Part shown: piece after piece, positions 20,301 to 34,208 of the stretch
How the letters are laid out: every line of letters begins with the position of its first letter
How positions within the stretch are numbered: position 1 is the first letter of the stretch
NCBI RefSeq assembly: GCF_009870125.1
Contig: NC_046681.1
Location: 15,079,001-15,143,000, forward strand
Reading direction: 5' to 3'
DNA length: 64,000 bases
From: Drosophila pseudoobscura
Taxonomy: Eukaryota > Arthropoda > Insecta > Diptera > Drosophilidae
The notes under the pieces: model-generated
What the model saw: the letters and a program-made list of their open reading frames with translations, nothing else
What the model was told of the DNA's origin: nothing
Databases searched by the model: none
Translations under genes and position numbers: made by a program

Positions 20301-23300
20301 TTTTGTTAGTGCCAATTGTTCTTTGTGTTTTAGTGGTTGGTACTTGTTTACGTTACTTTTTGTTAGTGTTGTAACTTTTCTTCTGTTGGTGTAGTTATTG
20401 GTGATGTTGTGTTTTGGTGTTGCTTTCCTTTTGTTGTTAGTGCCAATTTGGTGGGTTGGTGGTTGTGCTTTTAGCCTTGTAAGTGCTCTCATGCTTGTGC
20501 TGTATGTGTGTGTGTGTGTGCTATGTGTGTGTTAGTTAGATGCATATGTATGTGCTGGTGCTTTTAAAACATGACACATGTTTGCTGCATATTTTTGGGC
20601 TGCTTATGCAGTGCATATGTGTGTCAGTGGCACACACACAGACACACACACGTTTTGTATGTCGGTTAAGTAGTCTGGTGCTTAAATATATTTACATAAA
20701 ACAAGGCACATTCAAAAGTTTCTAATTACATGTACTGGGGGGAAATATGGCTTTGACTTTGTGTTTTGTTGGGCTATTGTTGGTGTAATTGTTGTGTGCA
20801 TACCACATGCGTGGGAGGAGGTGGTAAAACCTTTAAAAACTAATCTGTTTATTATGCAAAATGTTGATGCATGCAGCGAAAGAGAGGGAAGGAGTCTTGG
20901 TATTCTGCAGACACTTTAAACATGACTGTGTTTTCTTATGCAAATTTTAGCTCTTGCTAAAGTCAGGGTGGCGGTGTTTCGTGGCAAGGGGCAAGCCCCG
21001 AGTAGAGTGTTAATAGCATAACATTTTCAATTTAAGTTATGGCAAGTTTTTTCTTCGCTCCTGCTTCTCTTTCTAAGCAGCTTATTATGCAAAATGCATG
21101 CCACACACCAGCACACAGTACACGACGGATAAAGGGTCTAGGTGGCATAATATTCACAGAAGGAGTGCTGGTTGGATTACAGTCTCGGGTTCATTGGGAT
21201 GAGAGGTTAAAGAAGGAGAATTTGATAGATAGTTACACATTTCCGTAAACATAAACATATACCTCGTTGCCTGCCCAAAACTCAAGAGGATCTGAGTCCG
21301 CATAATCCCCAAGTAAAGAAAAGCTATGTTCTATCTGCGAGAGTATTGCATACGTATAATTACACCAAGCTTTAGCCTTCATAGTGCACTGAGGAAGACA
21401 AATGATACCGAAATTGCTTCACAATCCACTTTCCTGTGCTTCCCGCCTTCCCCAAGCAAAAAAACAGAATGAAACTTGTCCCCTAAGCGGGGCTTTGGCT
21501 TAAATAGCCAATGACACACACATAATCTACAATAGCAGACAGAGGGTGAGGTAGAGAAGAAGGCAAAGAGAATAGAGTCTGTATTTATTTGTTAGCCGTT
21601 CGCCTTAGTCATCTTTAGGGAGCATTCACTGTGTGCGCTCTCTGGTCTTTAGAACGCATTACAATGCACAAACTTTTAGCCATTGTCGGGGCTCTTGGCT
21701 TTGGCTTTGGCTTTCCCATGAACCCCAACGCTCCCCAAAAACGTCAGAACTACTATAAATTAAAACGAAAAAAAGGAAGTATGAGCGAGTATGTATATAA
21801 GAAAAGAAAACAATTCCCATACAAAATATTACTCCTGGGAACAATGGGAAATATTTGATATAGCAGTCAACATAAATTTCATTAATTTTTACGTAGCCAA
21901 AATTGTTGGGTGAAGTTTTTTCTTGTGTTCCTGGTTCGTTTTTCCTGAGCAGCCAAGCGGCCAAGCTTTTATTGTTTTCATAAAAATGATTTTCCATTTT
22001 TTTTCCCCCTCCCCCCCCACCAGACAATGTAGCATTCAAAAAAATGCCATGCAGCAGTGGAAAATAAAGCAAAACCATTGCATATTTGGGGGCATACAGA
22101 AATTGTGGAGTATCTGCTGCTGACCAGAGGAGACAAAAGGGGCATATACGAGTATTTCCAACCATAAAAAGCATCCCCCGTGAAACATAAAGTATATCAA
22201 ACAAGTGGAACTGCAACGGAAACCCTATGTTCTGCTGATGGGAAAGTTGTGTATTTTTTGTGGGGTACAAGCTGCCAACATTACCATGAACTAAAGTGTG
22301 ATCTAAGCCATTAAGTGTGCTCCAACGCTTGGCCCCAACTTGCGTCATAAAGCCATAAGAGCCACTCGTGGAAGCCAAACTACGGATGGAACTGCCACAA
22401 GTGATGGTTTCATAAACTAAACGAGCCGCAACATGAATATGATGTTAGGAATATATCCCTGTATAGTAGTCCTATAAAAAAATTGAATCAGTGAGGCTCT
22501 TTGCAGAAGTTAAGTTATAGATGGAAATATTCAATAAATTAAAAATTGAGTTGTGGCCCAAAACAATTGAAAAATTGCATTCGATTCAACTTTCCAGGCG
22601 TATCTGTTGCATAAATTAGGAAAACCTTTATTTTATGCAAGGCATTTAAATGTTATTTATGATGCAACCATTCATAAGCTCAACATTCCCACATTTCCAC
22701 AGATTTTCCTATTTTTATTTTCTCTGTTCAAAATAAAAGTTATTCTTTCTTCCTCTTCCTGCCCGAACCGAAGGACTCTTGTATTTTGTTATCAACATGT
22801 TGACATTCGTTCGTGTGCTGCTGCTGCTGCTTTCGCCTCTGACATTTATTGTTTCTATCTCTCTCTCCCGTTGGCTGACTTCCGGCCCGAATGCAGCCGT
22901 GCGTAAGTCGCTTCCGCTTGAGAGCCGAGTGCCGTGGCTGCTGCTTCATAAAGTGCTACGCAAACGGGGCAGGCAGGGCCACTCGCATTGCACCGCATCG
23001 CACACTCGTATATCATTGTCATATGTGTGTATTTTCGTATCATTTTCATGGCATTTTCTAGAGAATTTTAAATTTATTGCTCCAATGAAGCGGCAAAACA
23101 TCACAGCAGAGAGACACGCAAATCTACAACCATAAAGCATATGAATTGTTTGATTATATTAAAAGAAATCCACTCTCCCTCTCTCGCAACTGAAAAGAGA
23201 ACCTAAACTGTGTGTTTCGTGGAGATATTTTTTCACTTTTTGGGGGTGGGGGTTTGGGGTTAGGGAAAATCAATTGCAGCCAAACAGCGCCGGTTATTCT

Positions 23301-24619
23301 CTCGCAGTGAGAACGTGTTGCACCCAAGCAATTTGTGAGGACACTTTTGTGGCTTTTGACGTTGCCGCCACAGTCGATGGTGGTGGTGGTGCTGGTGCTG
23401 CTTCTGCTGCTGGTACGTGCCACTTATATGGCATGGACCCTGGTCCCAGCAGTCAGCCCCATGCTGCACGTAAGCCGTAAACGTTTTTGGTGGATTTGTG
23501 TGGCGTGGCTGTGGCGGTGTGGCGGTGGCTGGGCTGTACGACAGTCATAATGTTTCATTAGTGGCTGGTTCGCCGCTCCTTGACAGCGAATCGGTTGTAG
23601 TTGTTGGCTTCCCTGGAGGATACAGGAGAGGAAGGGATAGGTGTAGGAACTGCAATCAACTTGAAAGTTGGCCAAAGACTTTTGCGATAATCATGTTCCC
23701 CGCAGAAGCTGCTAAAGGATCTGATTGAATGCATGTCAGATTGGGTACAAATTTTTTTAAGTTTCCGTTGGAGAGTATATTTCTGCAGGAAAAATCCATC
23801 TTAAAGTGTGTCTAAACCTTCGTTGCGCAGCATTACCCTTTCTTTTCTGTTTATCAACACTTCCACAGTACTACGTTCTGCACCAACGACACTTCAACAA
23901 CGAAATATTGCGTAGCATAAAATTAGGCGGGGATCATTAAATGGGGCAAGGCAGTGGCACTGGCAGTGGCGGTGGCAACTCTTGCTTCCGTTGGCGTCCC
24001 CAATGCGACAACAGCCTCCACCCTCACGGGGCCCGATGGCTACGACGGTGGTTGCACATTAGTTTTAATGCATGTTTCATGCGCCATTAGGCTTAATTAG
24101 TGGCATTCTACCACCCACCACACACAGCACACAACACCCAGCACCCACCACCCAGAGTCTCCTCTCCTTCCAGACTCCATTCCCCTCTAAATGAGTTTCA
24201 CTGTAGCACCGGTGGAGGTCAATGGGGTTGGGGACATGGTGGCGATGGTGCAGTCAAGCTTTAACTGCCTGTCGTTTGGCCTGCAATTTTTGTTATTGTT
24301 GCTGCACGTTGCATGCAACACTTTTAATGCAGCAGCCATACATTTATTTTAAGGCCACGTACGAACACAAATTCACGTACGGAGGAAAAATTAAGATTTA
24401 ATTAAGAAAAATAATAAATGCTTTTGGCTTGAAGCGACGCAGAGCAGACTCGACCCGGCTTAAAGCAGAGCCAAATAAATTGTCTCTTACGGCAGGACAT
24501 GAAAAAGACTGCGCGCCTGAGCCTTTGGTAAGCCCTGAAGGCAGCTCTACTTTCATTGCCAGGGCCATTCATTCCCTTTGCCATTTCCTCTCGTATTTCT
24601 CCGAAAATTGCGAGCAACA

Positions 24620-24832
24620 ATGCCCGAACCGAATGCCAAATATACTCGTGGTACAGTAGATGTCCGCCCATTGCCACCGGCATTCGGATTGTCCTTCAGA
24701 TTGAAGTGTCTTTCCCTTTCTGTTGCTGGTGTCGGAGATGAACTTTTGGACACTCGTACGAGTGGATGGTACTTCTACAATAAAGCCATGCTTTTTGTGG
24801 CGAAAGTTTTCAAGGGACTCCATTATGTCTAA
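24620..24832 (+). CDS. Candidate single-exon small ORF, 70 aa, unknown
   Basis: The ATG sits in an ideal fly start context (GAGCAACAATGCC). The frame begins MPEPNAKYTRGTVDVRPLPP and runs to a stop at 24832. No signal peptide, membrane segment or family motif is seen. The opposite strand is open over much of the same stretch, and there is no promoter motif nearby, so chance is a real alternative. Confidence 0.2.
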   Translation: MPEPNAKYTRGTVDVRPLPPAFGLSFRLKCLSLSVAGVGDELLDTRTSGWYFYNKAMLFVAKVFKGLHYV

Positions 24833-27800
24833 GTTTTCTTGGGCGGAGGAATGCAAGAGTTGAAGTCTCAGTATAACTCTTTTCTAATAAGAAATTCTCT
24901 CAGTCAATTAAGCCTTTAATATCGAATCCGTCTACCTACTAAATCTCTTCATAACTCACATTTTTCCCATAACATTTTTCCACTGGTTTGAGTAAAAATT
25001 TGTCTCAAGCCTCAACCCTCTCGCCAGTCTTGCAGCAACATGAACTTATTTACTACGATATATTCCAGCTGATTTGGCGGCTCATCTCTGGTTGATTCGA
25101 GATACTTCCGCCGAATGGCGCCAACACTTTATGGCCAACAGACTTCAAGCCCAAGACGCGTCGGCTTACGGCCCCCATAAACAGAGGAGGCAGGTCCATG
25201 GCTAAGTAGAGACAGGGCCCGTCGTTCAGAAAGGAGTCATGGCTGAGAGATGGAGGCATTTGCCCAGTGAGGCAAACAAAATGTTCGACATGTTTGCGAT
25301 TGCCCAGACAGAATACAGAACGACGGGAAGCAGTAAAAAGATGGCCAAAAGACAACTCAAAGTGGCATTCCCATTCCCATCCCCGTTCACACTGCCCCGC
25401 TTGAAGCAAGTCTAGTTAACTCGGCCAGAAGCGACAGCAGTTTGTTCAATTGTAAAGCGAGGCATAAAAGCCAAATTAGAACGAAAGTCAGCCAATGTAA
25501 ATAAACAAACAGGAAAGAAAACAGGCATCTAGAGTTGGTCGAAGCATTAAACACCCTTGAAGTCTGCCTGTACATCTATTTTGTAGGCTCCAAAATGGTT
25601 CCTTCTCTGCTTTGAAAAACCTGAATACCCTCTTTCGAAGAGTATTACTGCAAGAAGACAACAAATGACTAGAAGGAAGAGACATTTCCCTGTCATTCGC
25701 TTCGTTTTTCGATTTGTCTCTCCTCTGTGTTTTTTTCTCTGGGGTAATTTCAGTGAAAATTTATGGCCCACATTTCCAGAGAACATTTTTCACCTTGTAA
25801 AAGTCAAGACCACGCAGGCAAAAACAGTCGGCAAGCGCGAGCTCATAGAATTATTAAAACAAACAGCGTGCGCCTGCACATGAAAATACATTTTACAATA
25901 ATAAACAGGGACCCCAAAAATGTTTAACCCTGAGACAATGGGCAGACAATGGTTGGCAGCAGACTCGAAGAGAGACGATGGCAAAAGTGCATGCAGCTCC
26001 ATAAACAGAACCGCAAAACGTTCGATTTCTGATAAAGATCAAAGTAATTGGGGCAACCAGAGACCATCCCCTGAATCTGCAGATAAACAAAGTGTAGGTT
26101 CAAGTGCTGATGACCCATTCCGTGAAGGGTCGTGTGCCTAGAGATTTTCCGGATTTTCTCTTCTCTGTATTTATCTGAATTTATTCGATAGATTTTGATA
26201 GATTTACAACTAAATAAAGACTTTTGCCGAGTCTTTCATGTATATTCTAAATAATCCAGAGGCAAATGCACGGTTCACAATAAACATATAGGAAAATTAC
26301 AAATAATAGCAGGTGAAAAACAATTTCTAGAAATTCTTTTCTACAGGAAAAATTTACTTGATTTTTATTTAATTTTCTGTCTCTCTATCACCTATTTAAT
26401 TCAATGGAATTCAACCTTTAATAAATATTTAATCTATATTCCCCTGTTGTCAGCAGATTTCCAGCCTCAAATTAATTATTCCACCTACAAAAAACTTGCC
26501 ACTTTATTCGTAGTACCATCCACATCCCTGGCGGCATGGAGGCGGAAGTAGAGGCAGAAGCGACCACGACCACACATTATAGATCTCCCTGCACTCTGCC
26601 CCACCAGAGGAGAAGCCCTCCCTAAATTACTATAAATAACAAGAGAATGTTTTGCTTATTGTGGCACAAAGCTTTTAATGTACAACTCGGCGTATACAGA
26701 ATATTTTACATTAAGCCAACAAACAAAGCCCGCCCCCCAAAATTGTGGCTGGGATGTTTCGGGGGGATGTGCTCTCTAGGTAAAACCAGATGATGATGGA
26801 GATGATTTTGGCATCAATTTCTGAGGTCAGCAGCGACCCGGAATTTGACAGACAGTTTTGACAGACAGATCGGTGGCATTGGTAGAGCCGCCACAAAGTA
26901 GTAGGTGGGTTCTGTTGGTGCCTGTGTGGCTCCCTCAATTTAATTCCCATAAAATTGAAATTGGAAATCTCCTTCCCAGGGGAATTGTGTGGTTGAACCG
27001 CGTTAAAAATCCTCCAATTAAATAACATTATTTATTTAAAGGTCGGACACACGCAGGGAGTGCGAGAGAGTGGGAGGTGCATTAATTAAAACACGCCAGC
27101 AAATATAGCATAATTGAAAAATGCTTTAACAATGGCATAAAAACCACAAGAAATGGTGATGTATGGGAGAATATTTCGAATGGGAAATACCCTGGACGAT
27201 ATTGAGATACTAGCTCTATAATGAACGATCTTTTCAGGCTGGTTTATATCTATAAAAAAACGAATGATAACTATTCAGAATGATTATATACAAATCTATG
27301 CAATATCATACCTATTTTTAACATAATGAAATATTTTTCAAAAATTTAGAAACTTTGAAAGGATGTATCCGTTGATATATCCAACTTCTTTTATCCGAAA
27401 ACTGCCTTTTCTTATACCCTTTAAACCGCCAAACACACACATATATTACCCCCCCTGAAAGGTTTCAATAAAATAAATAATACGAAGAAACAACAACATT
27501 TATTAATGCCCCAAATGGTTTTCCATTTCGACCGCATCAAGCAGATAATATATTACACACAATAGATATATCCATAAGATAAATATATATATGTATGTAT
27601 GTATATGCCAATATTGAATTGAAAATACACCATTAGCTGGCAATTCTCGAGTACATTTTCAATTGAAACGAAGATCGCATGCTGATTGATGTTTATGGGG
27701 CATAATTTGTTCTCGAAAGAACAGATATATGTACATATATGTATTTCCAATATACATATCTGTACATTTAGAGATGCGAAATCTGCTGTGTGTGTGGCCA

Positions 27801-30800
27801 GGTGAGGCAATGCCTGATTGAGTAATAGTTGCATATTGTACTCGTAAATGTCTAAAGTTCAAAGTATATTGTTAAATATATAGATACATATACGGGAAAA
27901 TGGTGCTTGATTTTTCCCTCGTTTAAATTTTGGACTGAAAAGAGCCACAACTATTAACTGGCCACAAATGATGTCATTATTGTATATTGATTGCGCTTTC
28001 GCCAGACCCGAACACCACCTGCGGATTCTACCCGGAGACCTACCGACTGACCACCTGCAAATAATTTCACATCCATTCGAATACCCAATTATTGCATATT
28101 TTCTCTCTCCAGATAACCGCGCAGAAGTGAAGCTTGCCAGGTGCAGTTTCCTTTGTCGAAGGAATAACATAAATATATATTGGGGAAAATTCCATTTAGA
28201 GGCCACTTAATAAGCCGGGGCCACAAAAACTCATTACCTTCCCAACAATTTGATGAAAATTGATAGAATCCCTGAGGTGGGGATGGGGTTGGCGACGGGC
28301 GGAGGCCACAACAGAACATCAAAAACGATTTTCAAATGCAGCTCTTTACAAATGGAATGCGGCAATGGGAAAGGAAACTTTGCCAATGTCCTTGCCACAT
28401 GCAACCATGAGACCAGCGCAAAGCGGGGGGCGGGCAGCACATGGTTTAAAATGAGGAACCGCAATCGAGCCACTGCATTGCTGCGATTCTTGGGATTCTT
28501 GCCCTCAATTTAACCATCATAATTTTCATTTTCCATTGCTATTGCTTTTTCAATTGATTGATAATCGTTCTTTTTTTTTTACCGTTTTCCCCTTAGCAAT
28601 TGCTGTTGCAGTTGTTCGTGTCTAATGAATTATTCATGGAATTCATTTCGCATTGGCCGCTTAAAATGACCGGAAAATTGCATTATATGCATTCCAAACG
28701 GGTGGGTGGGGGTTGGGGGTGGTATATGGGTGGCTTTTCCACTCGAACATGTCACTTGTGCATTAAGGTCATCCCTGGGCATGTCACTGATGTCCGGCAC
28801 TGTCTCCCTGTATCCCCCCATGGTCGCCATATAACTATCACTGGCACTGTCGTCGTGTCCTGTCCTGTCCTGCCCCGCGGCAACAAAAGCATCAAATATA
28901 CATGCCCCAATGCCATGGCTCTGGCTCTGGCCTGTGCATACTGGGCATGCGGCACAGAAAAGTGTCACGAAAACTGTTAAAAAGCGCTTCAGCAACTTTC
29001 ACAATCAACAAACATGACAAAAACTGGATGTCCCCGCTACCCGAAAGAGAAACAGAAGCAAAAACTAGTGTCAAATACAAATACAAAAGGATGAAATGGC
29101 AGAAACTTGCTGCATAAGTTGCACAGATAGGGCTGGGAAGGGATGGACGGCGTTGAAGGAAAGCCTGAGTTTCAGGGTGGTCAACGAGGTAACGGTAGGA
29201 ATGGCCAGAGGCTATGAGGGGGAATGGTAATAGGGTGACCAGTTAGTAAGCACAAAATGTTGTCAGACTAAAAGAATAAACAATGACCAAAAATACGAGC
29301 ATCTTAAAGAGCCAAAAGGCGACGCTTATATGCACTTTTCGTTTTGGCTGTGAAATATGGAAAATAGAAAGAATAGGTGCCAGCAATGGTACTTCTACAT
29401 GATCCATCTATCAATAATATATCAATATATCCATTAAATAATCAATTATTTCCTAGCATATTAGCGGAATAATATTTGGAGCAGTAAATACTTTGTATTC
29501 TTACAGCCCGTCGTATACTTAATATTTCATTGAATAAATACATTCAATGCACTTTTTAAATTAATTATATTTATATCATGACTGCCATCTGATTCATATG
29601 GTTTATAATTTATTTGACTGCTTTTTTGGCATTAATAAAATCTCTGACTTTTTACAAGTATATTTTGTATGCTTAATTTTGCATTGAAAATATATTTGAT
29701 TAGATTATTTTCTGATTTATGATATCGTTGAATACATTTATTGTGCCTTTGTGGTTTATGGTTTATTTTGTATTATATATTGATAGTTTCATATATTATT
29801 CATATCGATTAATGATTTCTCATGGTTTAATGAATGCGAATGCAAAATGCATATATTAAGTGAATACTTTTCCTCTTTCCCCAAGTAATAAAAAATCACT
29901 CATCCTCCGAAACGACTCCCCACATTACTATCTTCCACTCTCACGTTTCGATAAAAACCATTCAGATTCAATCAGTTTTCCAGCAAAGAATCACTCAATA
30001 AACGCTTTATGTGCCCATCTGAATAATCAGCTACTATATCTGATATATGTGGGGTATAACGGGCTAAAATGCCCATTCAAAGAGTAGGACGAGAGACGAA
30101 ATGGCTGTTGAAATGGAATTTTTAGTGCATGGACATCAGGGAGACGTTAGAGGCGACAGAATGCATTGGGTCGGGCACAGGCGGCGCATACGTTGAGGCG
30201 CAAATGACAATGAAAAGTGCTTTGTGCACGTGTTAGTGTTAGTGTGTGTGTCCCACTCTCTGTGTTTCAGTGTGTGTGTGTGTATCTGTGTGTAATGTGA
30301 GTCTTGCGTGAGCTAAACGCAAATAATGAAAGTAGAGCGGGCGGGGGCCTTCTCCTTCTGATGATGGAAGGGTGGCAGCGGCAGCAGTCAACAAGCGAGC
30401 GCCAAGTGAAAGTGGAAAGTGCACTCGACAAGTGCATCAGTGTGGGTGTTAGAGCTACATCTCTCTGTGTTTGTGTGCGTGTGTGTGATGCTGCAGAAGT
30501 TCTTTACGCGTATGAGAGGGTGTTGCATCTATATGTGTGTGACAGGGGGTGTTGAAGCGACGGCAGCTGCTACTGGAAAATCCTTCTGCGGCACTACTTA
30601 TTCCGCATACTTTTAGGAGAGAGCCGGCGCTCAAGATAAATAGCTGTGGGTTCCGTGTTCTACCTCTTCAATGCCTCCCTTTTGAAGAGAACTCTCACCT
30701 TTTCTTTCCGAAAAAAGTGCTCAAGTATTTTTCAGCGGAAAAAAAGATGAGCAAAACTTTTGCGAAACTCGAAACTCGCTCTGGTCATAATTATGTTAAT

Positions 30801-33800
30801 TAAGTTGGAGGGAAAAAAACAAAAGTTTTCGCTGGGGATGCCTTACAGTATGAACATATGCCATGAAGGGGCGCAATTTACGCCGCTCAAATGAAGCAAA
30901 CGATTTAAATTCAAATTTAAATAGCCTTCACGCGAATGGGATTTTCCTTTCAGCTTTCCCTCAAAATCGCTATTTCTTTTGGGCTTTCCCCCGAAACGCT
31001 TTTCCTTTGGCTTTCACTGGGATCCGCATCACTCGAATGCGCTGCTCCCTTGGCGAGGGATTCCTCGAACCCAAACACACATGAAGCCAGAAGGGTGTTC
31101 CACGTACTCGAGCCACGTTTTTATTTGCATATCATTTAGCGTTCGTAAAGGCTGAGGAATGTGTGCCCGGGAAAACCCAAGAAAAAAGCCTAAGAAAAAC
31201 TACCTGAATGCATACGCGTACACTCAGAGAAATGAACCTTCGATTGCCGTATACACTTTCAGAAGAGAAGAGGCCGAAGCTGCAGATCCATCTTTCTAAT
31301 GAAAGATATATGAGTATCATTCCAAGAAAGTTGTTGGAGCCAGTACATAAATACACCCATGAGTTAGGAGTGCATTTCTCTCTCTCTCTCCCCAAAAACA
31401 TCATACCCTCCCTACAAAGGGAAGGTTACAGAGGTAAGCGAGGTAAGAGAGTAAGCGGCAGGGGAGAGGTAAAGCAACTCAGTCAGCAATTTGCTTTAAT
31501 ATTAAATGTCTAACGAACCGTAAGAAATATGAACGTGTTGTATAGTTTGATGTGAACGCATTTAAGCCCCGAATGTAATGTTAGAAATCATTCGGGGATT
31601 CGGGGTACACGACGGCAATAGGAATGGGGGTGGCGGGGTTTTGGGCCTGGCCTGGCCAAGTGCTCCACAAGGTTGAATGGACATGGCATTGAGCAGCATT
31701 CAAGTGGGTGTGCCTGTTTGTGGGTGGCTTCAAATCTTGTCTGCAAATAAACTTTCCTCAAACTTTGATTAAGTTTTGCTCTCCGAGAAGGCAGAGAGAC
31801 TTTCTCCACCCCATCTCCCTTGCAATTTCTCTCTTTCTCTCCCGCCTAGTAAAACTTTTGAGAGTCATTTGCCTAGAGGAATATGTTTGTCCGGGAAACC
31901 TAATGATTTTCACAGTTTAATTGCTCACTCTCAAAAGTTTTTGAGTGAATTAGGAGAGCATTTTCTTTGGAGTTTTGATAGATATATTTTATGCTTTTTG
32001 TGGAGGAGTTTTATGGCAGATGGCAAGGATTTTTCATCCATCATCTTTGGAATTTGTGCATATGGAGTGAATATCTAACGAATTCCTCAGCTTCTGTCAC
32101 AGATGCCTTTATCTGTTCATTCAATTTTTCAATATTTGATTATATATACTCAGGATTCTATCTGTTCACAACTTTCGAGGCAAACCATGTTCCAGTTACC
32201 GTCTCAAGCTCAAAATTGTTGCGTCTTCTGGGCTGTTCTGATGCTCTGCTCGGCGTTGAGAGCTCGGGTAATGTAATGATGGTGGTGTATCCCCATGGTA
32301 TTGCCCCACGTGAGTGTATTTGTGCTAGAGTGTATCTGTGAGATGTCTGTGTATGGATACGTGTCTGCTGCCTCTCTGCGCTTCTGTCTCTGTCTGTATG
32401 CAAGGTGAAGGAGCGCTTCAGCAGCAGCAGCATTCAAATTTAAATACAAATGTTGCACGTACCCTCGTAGGTGTGTGTTCGCCTGGTAGGGAGATATATC
32501 TCTGGCTATAACTTTGTACAGGTGTGTGTGCGCATACAAGATGTATGTGTATATGTGAGAGTGCGCTCATTTGGGTGATTGCGCTGCTAAGGTTTAATAA
32601 AGCAACACCAAGACGACGTCGACGAGGACAATTACGTGGAATTGCGTGAAGAAATGGCTGCCATTCCGGGAGAAGGCACCTCTCGGTACGGCTCGGTTAC
32701 GGGTACGGGTAGTACTCGTATAATAAAGCAACTTGCTGGCATAATTGGCAGCCCCAGACCCCCACACAGTAAAATAAAAAAAGGAGGCCCTGTGCCACGC
32801 AGATCTTCAAATTGAAATGAAATGAAGTGTGAAGCGGCAGGCAGGCGGCAGCATAGCATTTTCCCTCCTCTGAATCCCGACTTGGGTTGCTTCTCCCCTC
32901 AACGAAATAATTCATCTCCAGGAGTGTGAATGTTCTACAGGATCTTTCCGGATGTGTATATAATTGTTTTCTTTTGGCGGCGGTGCGTTTGTTTAGCTTA
33001 ATTAAAAGGCCCAAATGCAAACACCAACGTGTGCGCGTGGAGCCTTGGCCCACAAAAAAAAATGTAATTTATACGCAGAATACCGGTAGGCAGACATATA
33101 TATATTTTTTATACGTTTTGGACAAGGTCCTCCTCCAGCTTCTGCCCTCGAGTTGGGCGCGTGATAGGTCAAGATTGTAAGTCGAGATTCGAGCAGAATT
33201 TCAAGATGCTTCTAGGGAATGATGGCCCCAAAAATGTGCACAGAAAGTTTCCTAATTATTCATGAGATACAAAAATCTTCAGAAGGTCCTGCCGAAACCA
33301 TTTAGGATACCATTATCCCCAATCCTTGTTCCATTTAAAGATAGTTTCTCATATTTCAGCTTCAATTTCACGATCACGACTGGAAGGCATCTCTAATCTG
33401 CCACCTGCTGCTGCTGGCTGCCTCCCGTTGACAGTTGGCTGTTGTGGATCTGCCACTGCCACGGCTACAGCGCTGTGTGTTGGCCAGCAGTTTGTACAGC
33501 AAAAAGCAATTTGGTCTGCCAGCAAGCGGGCTGGTTCCTCCGCCTTTGACAGCCTTTTGTGTTGCTTTTGGGAAACAACTATTGTTGTTGCTGTATTGCG
33601 GTGTTGACACCCCGCTGGCTTTGGCACTTCAATTTTATAGCGACAGCCGTGGCATCAACAGCAGGAGCCGCAGCGCACAAAAAAAAGGGAAGGAAAATTC
33701 GCGCATCCTCCATCGCACCTGCCTAATGGTCCGTGTGGTCCGTGCCATAACCGGACATTGGGGTGGCCATAACTTTAATATGCTTACGCAGAGAGAGCGA

Positions 33801-34167
33801 CAGAGAAAAAAGGCAATGTAGATTCTATTTTTTTGCATTCCGTTTTTTTGGAACATAATCTAGGCTATTAAAATTCAGTGCTGCGGTATGACAGTGCGTA
33901 TACGTAATGCGGCATGATTGCCCCCAACGAAAATTGGGTAGTCGAAGTGGTCTAGTAATTGCCGAGATTTGTGAATGAAAAGGAAGAGATTTTCGGGGTT
34001 TTTTATGGGTTGATTTTTGGGGGAAAACCACACACAATTCATTCATTCATCCATCATCAAGCCGCTGCACTGCCATCATCTGCAGTCGCGCCTAGACACA
34101 AACATTTTCCTAATGATTGTGTGAGAACTAAGCTCCTTAATCAGACCTTAGGGCAAACGTTTCACAC

Positions 34168-34208
34168 CCATCCATCCACATCCATCCATCCATCCATCCA
34201 TTCATCCA
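34168..34208. repeat. CATC/CATT tetranucleotide repeat
   Basis: About ten CATC or CATT units with one interruption. Confidence 0.85.

Noticed and set aside
20004..20492. 162-codon minus-strand ORF rich in Thr/Asn/Gln
   Set aside because: It is the translation of a GTTGTTGGTG minisatellite and has no ATG in context or splice support. At most it is 5' leader of the proximal DPP-like transcript.
21659..22378. 239-codon minus-strand ORF
   Set aside because: It includes homopolymer translations (GGGGGGKK), is full of rare composition and has no family motif or splice signals. Length alone is not convincing in this spacer.
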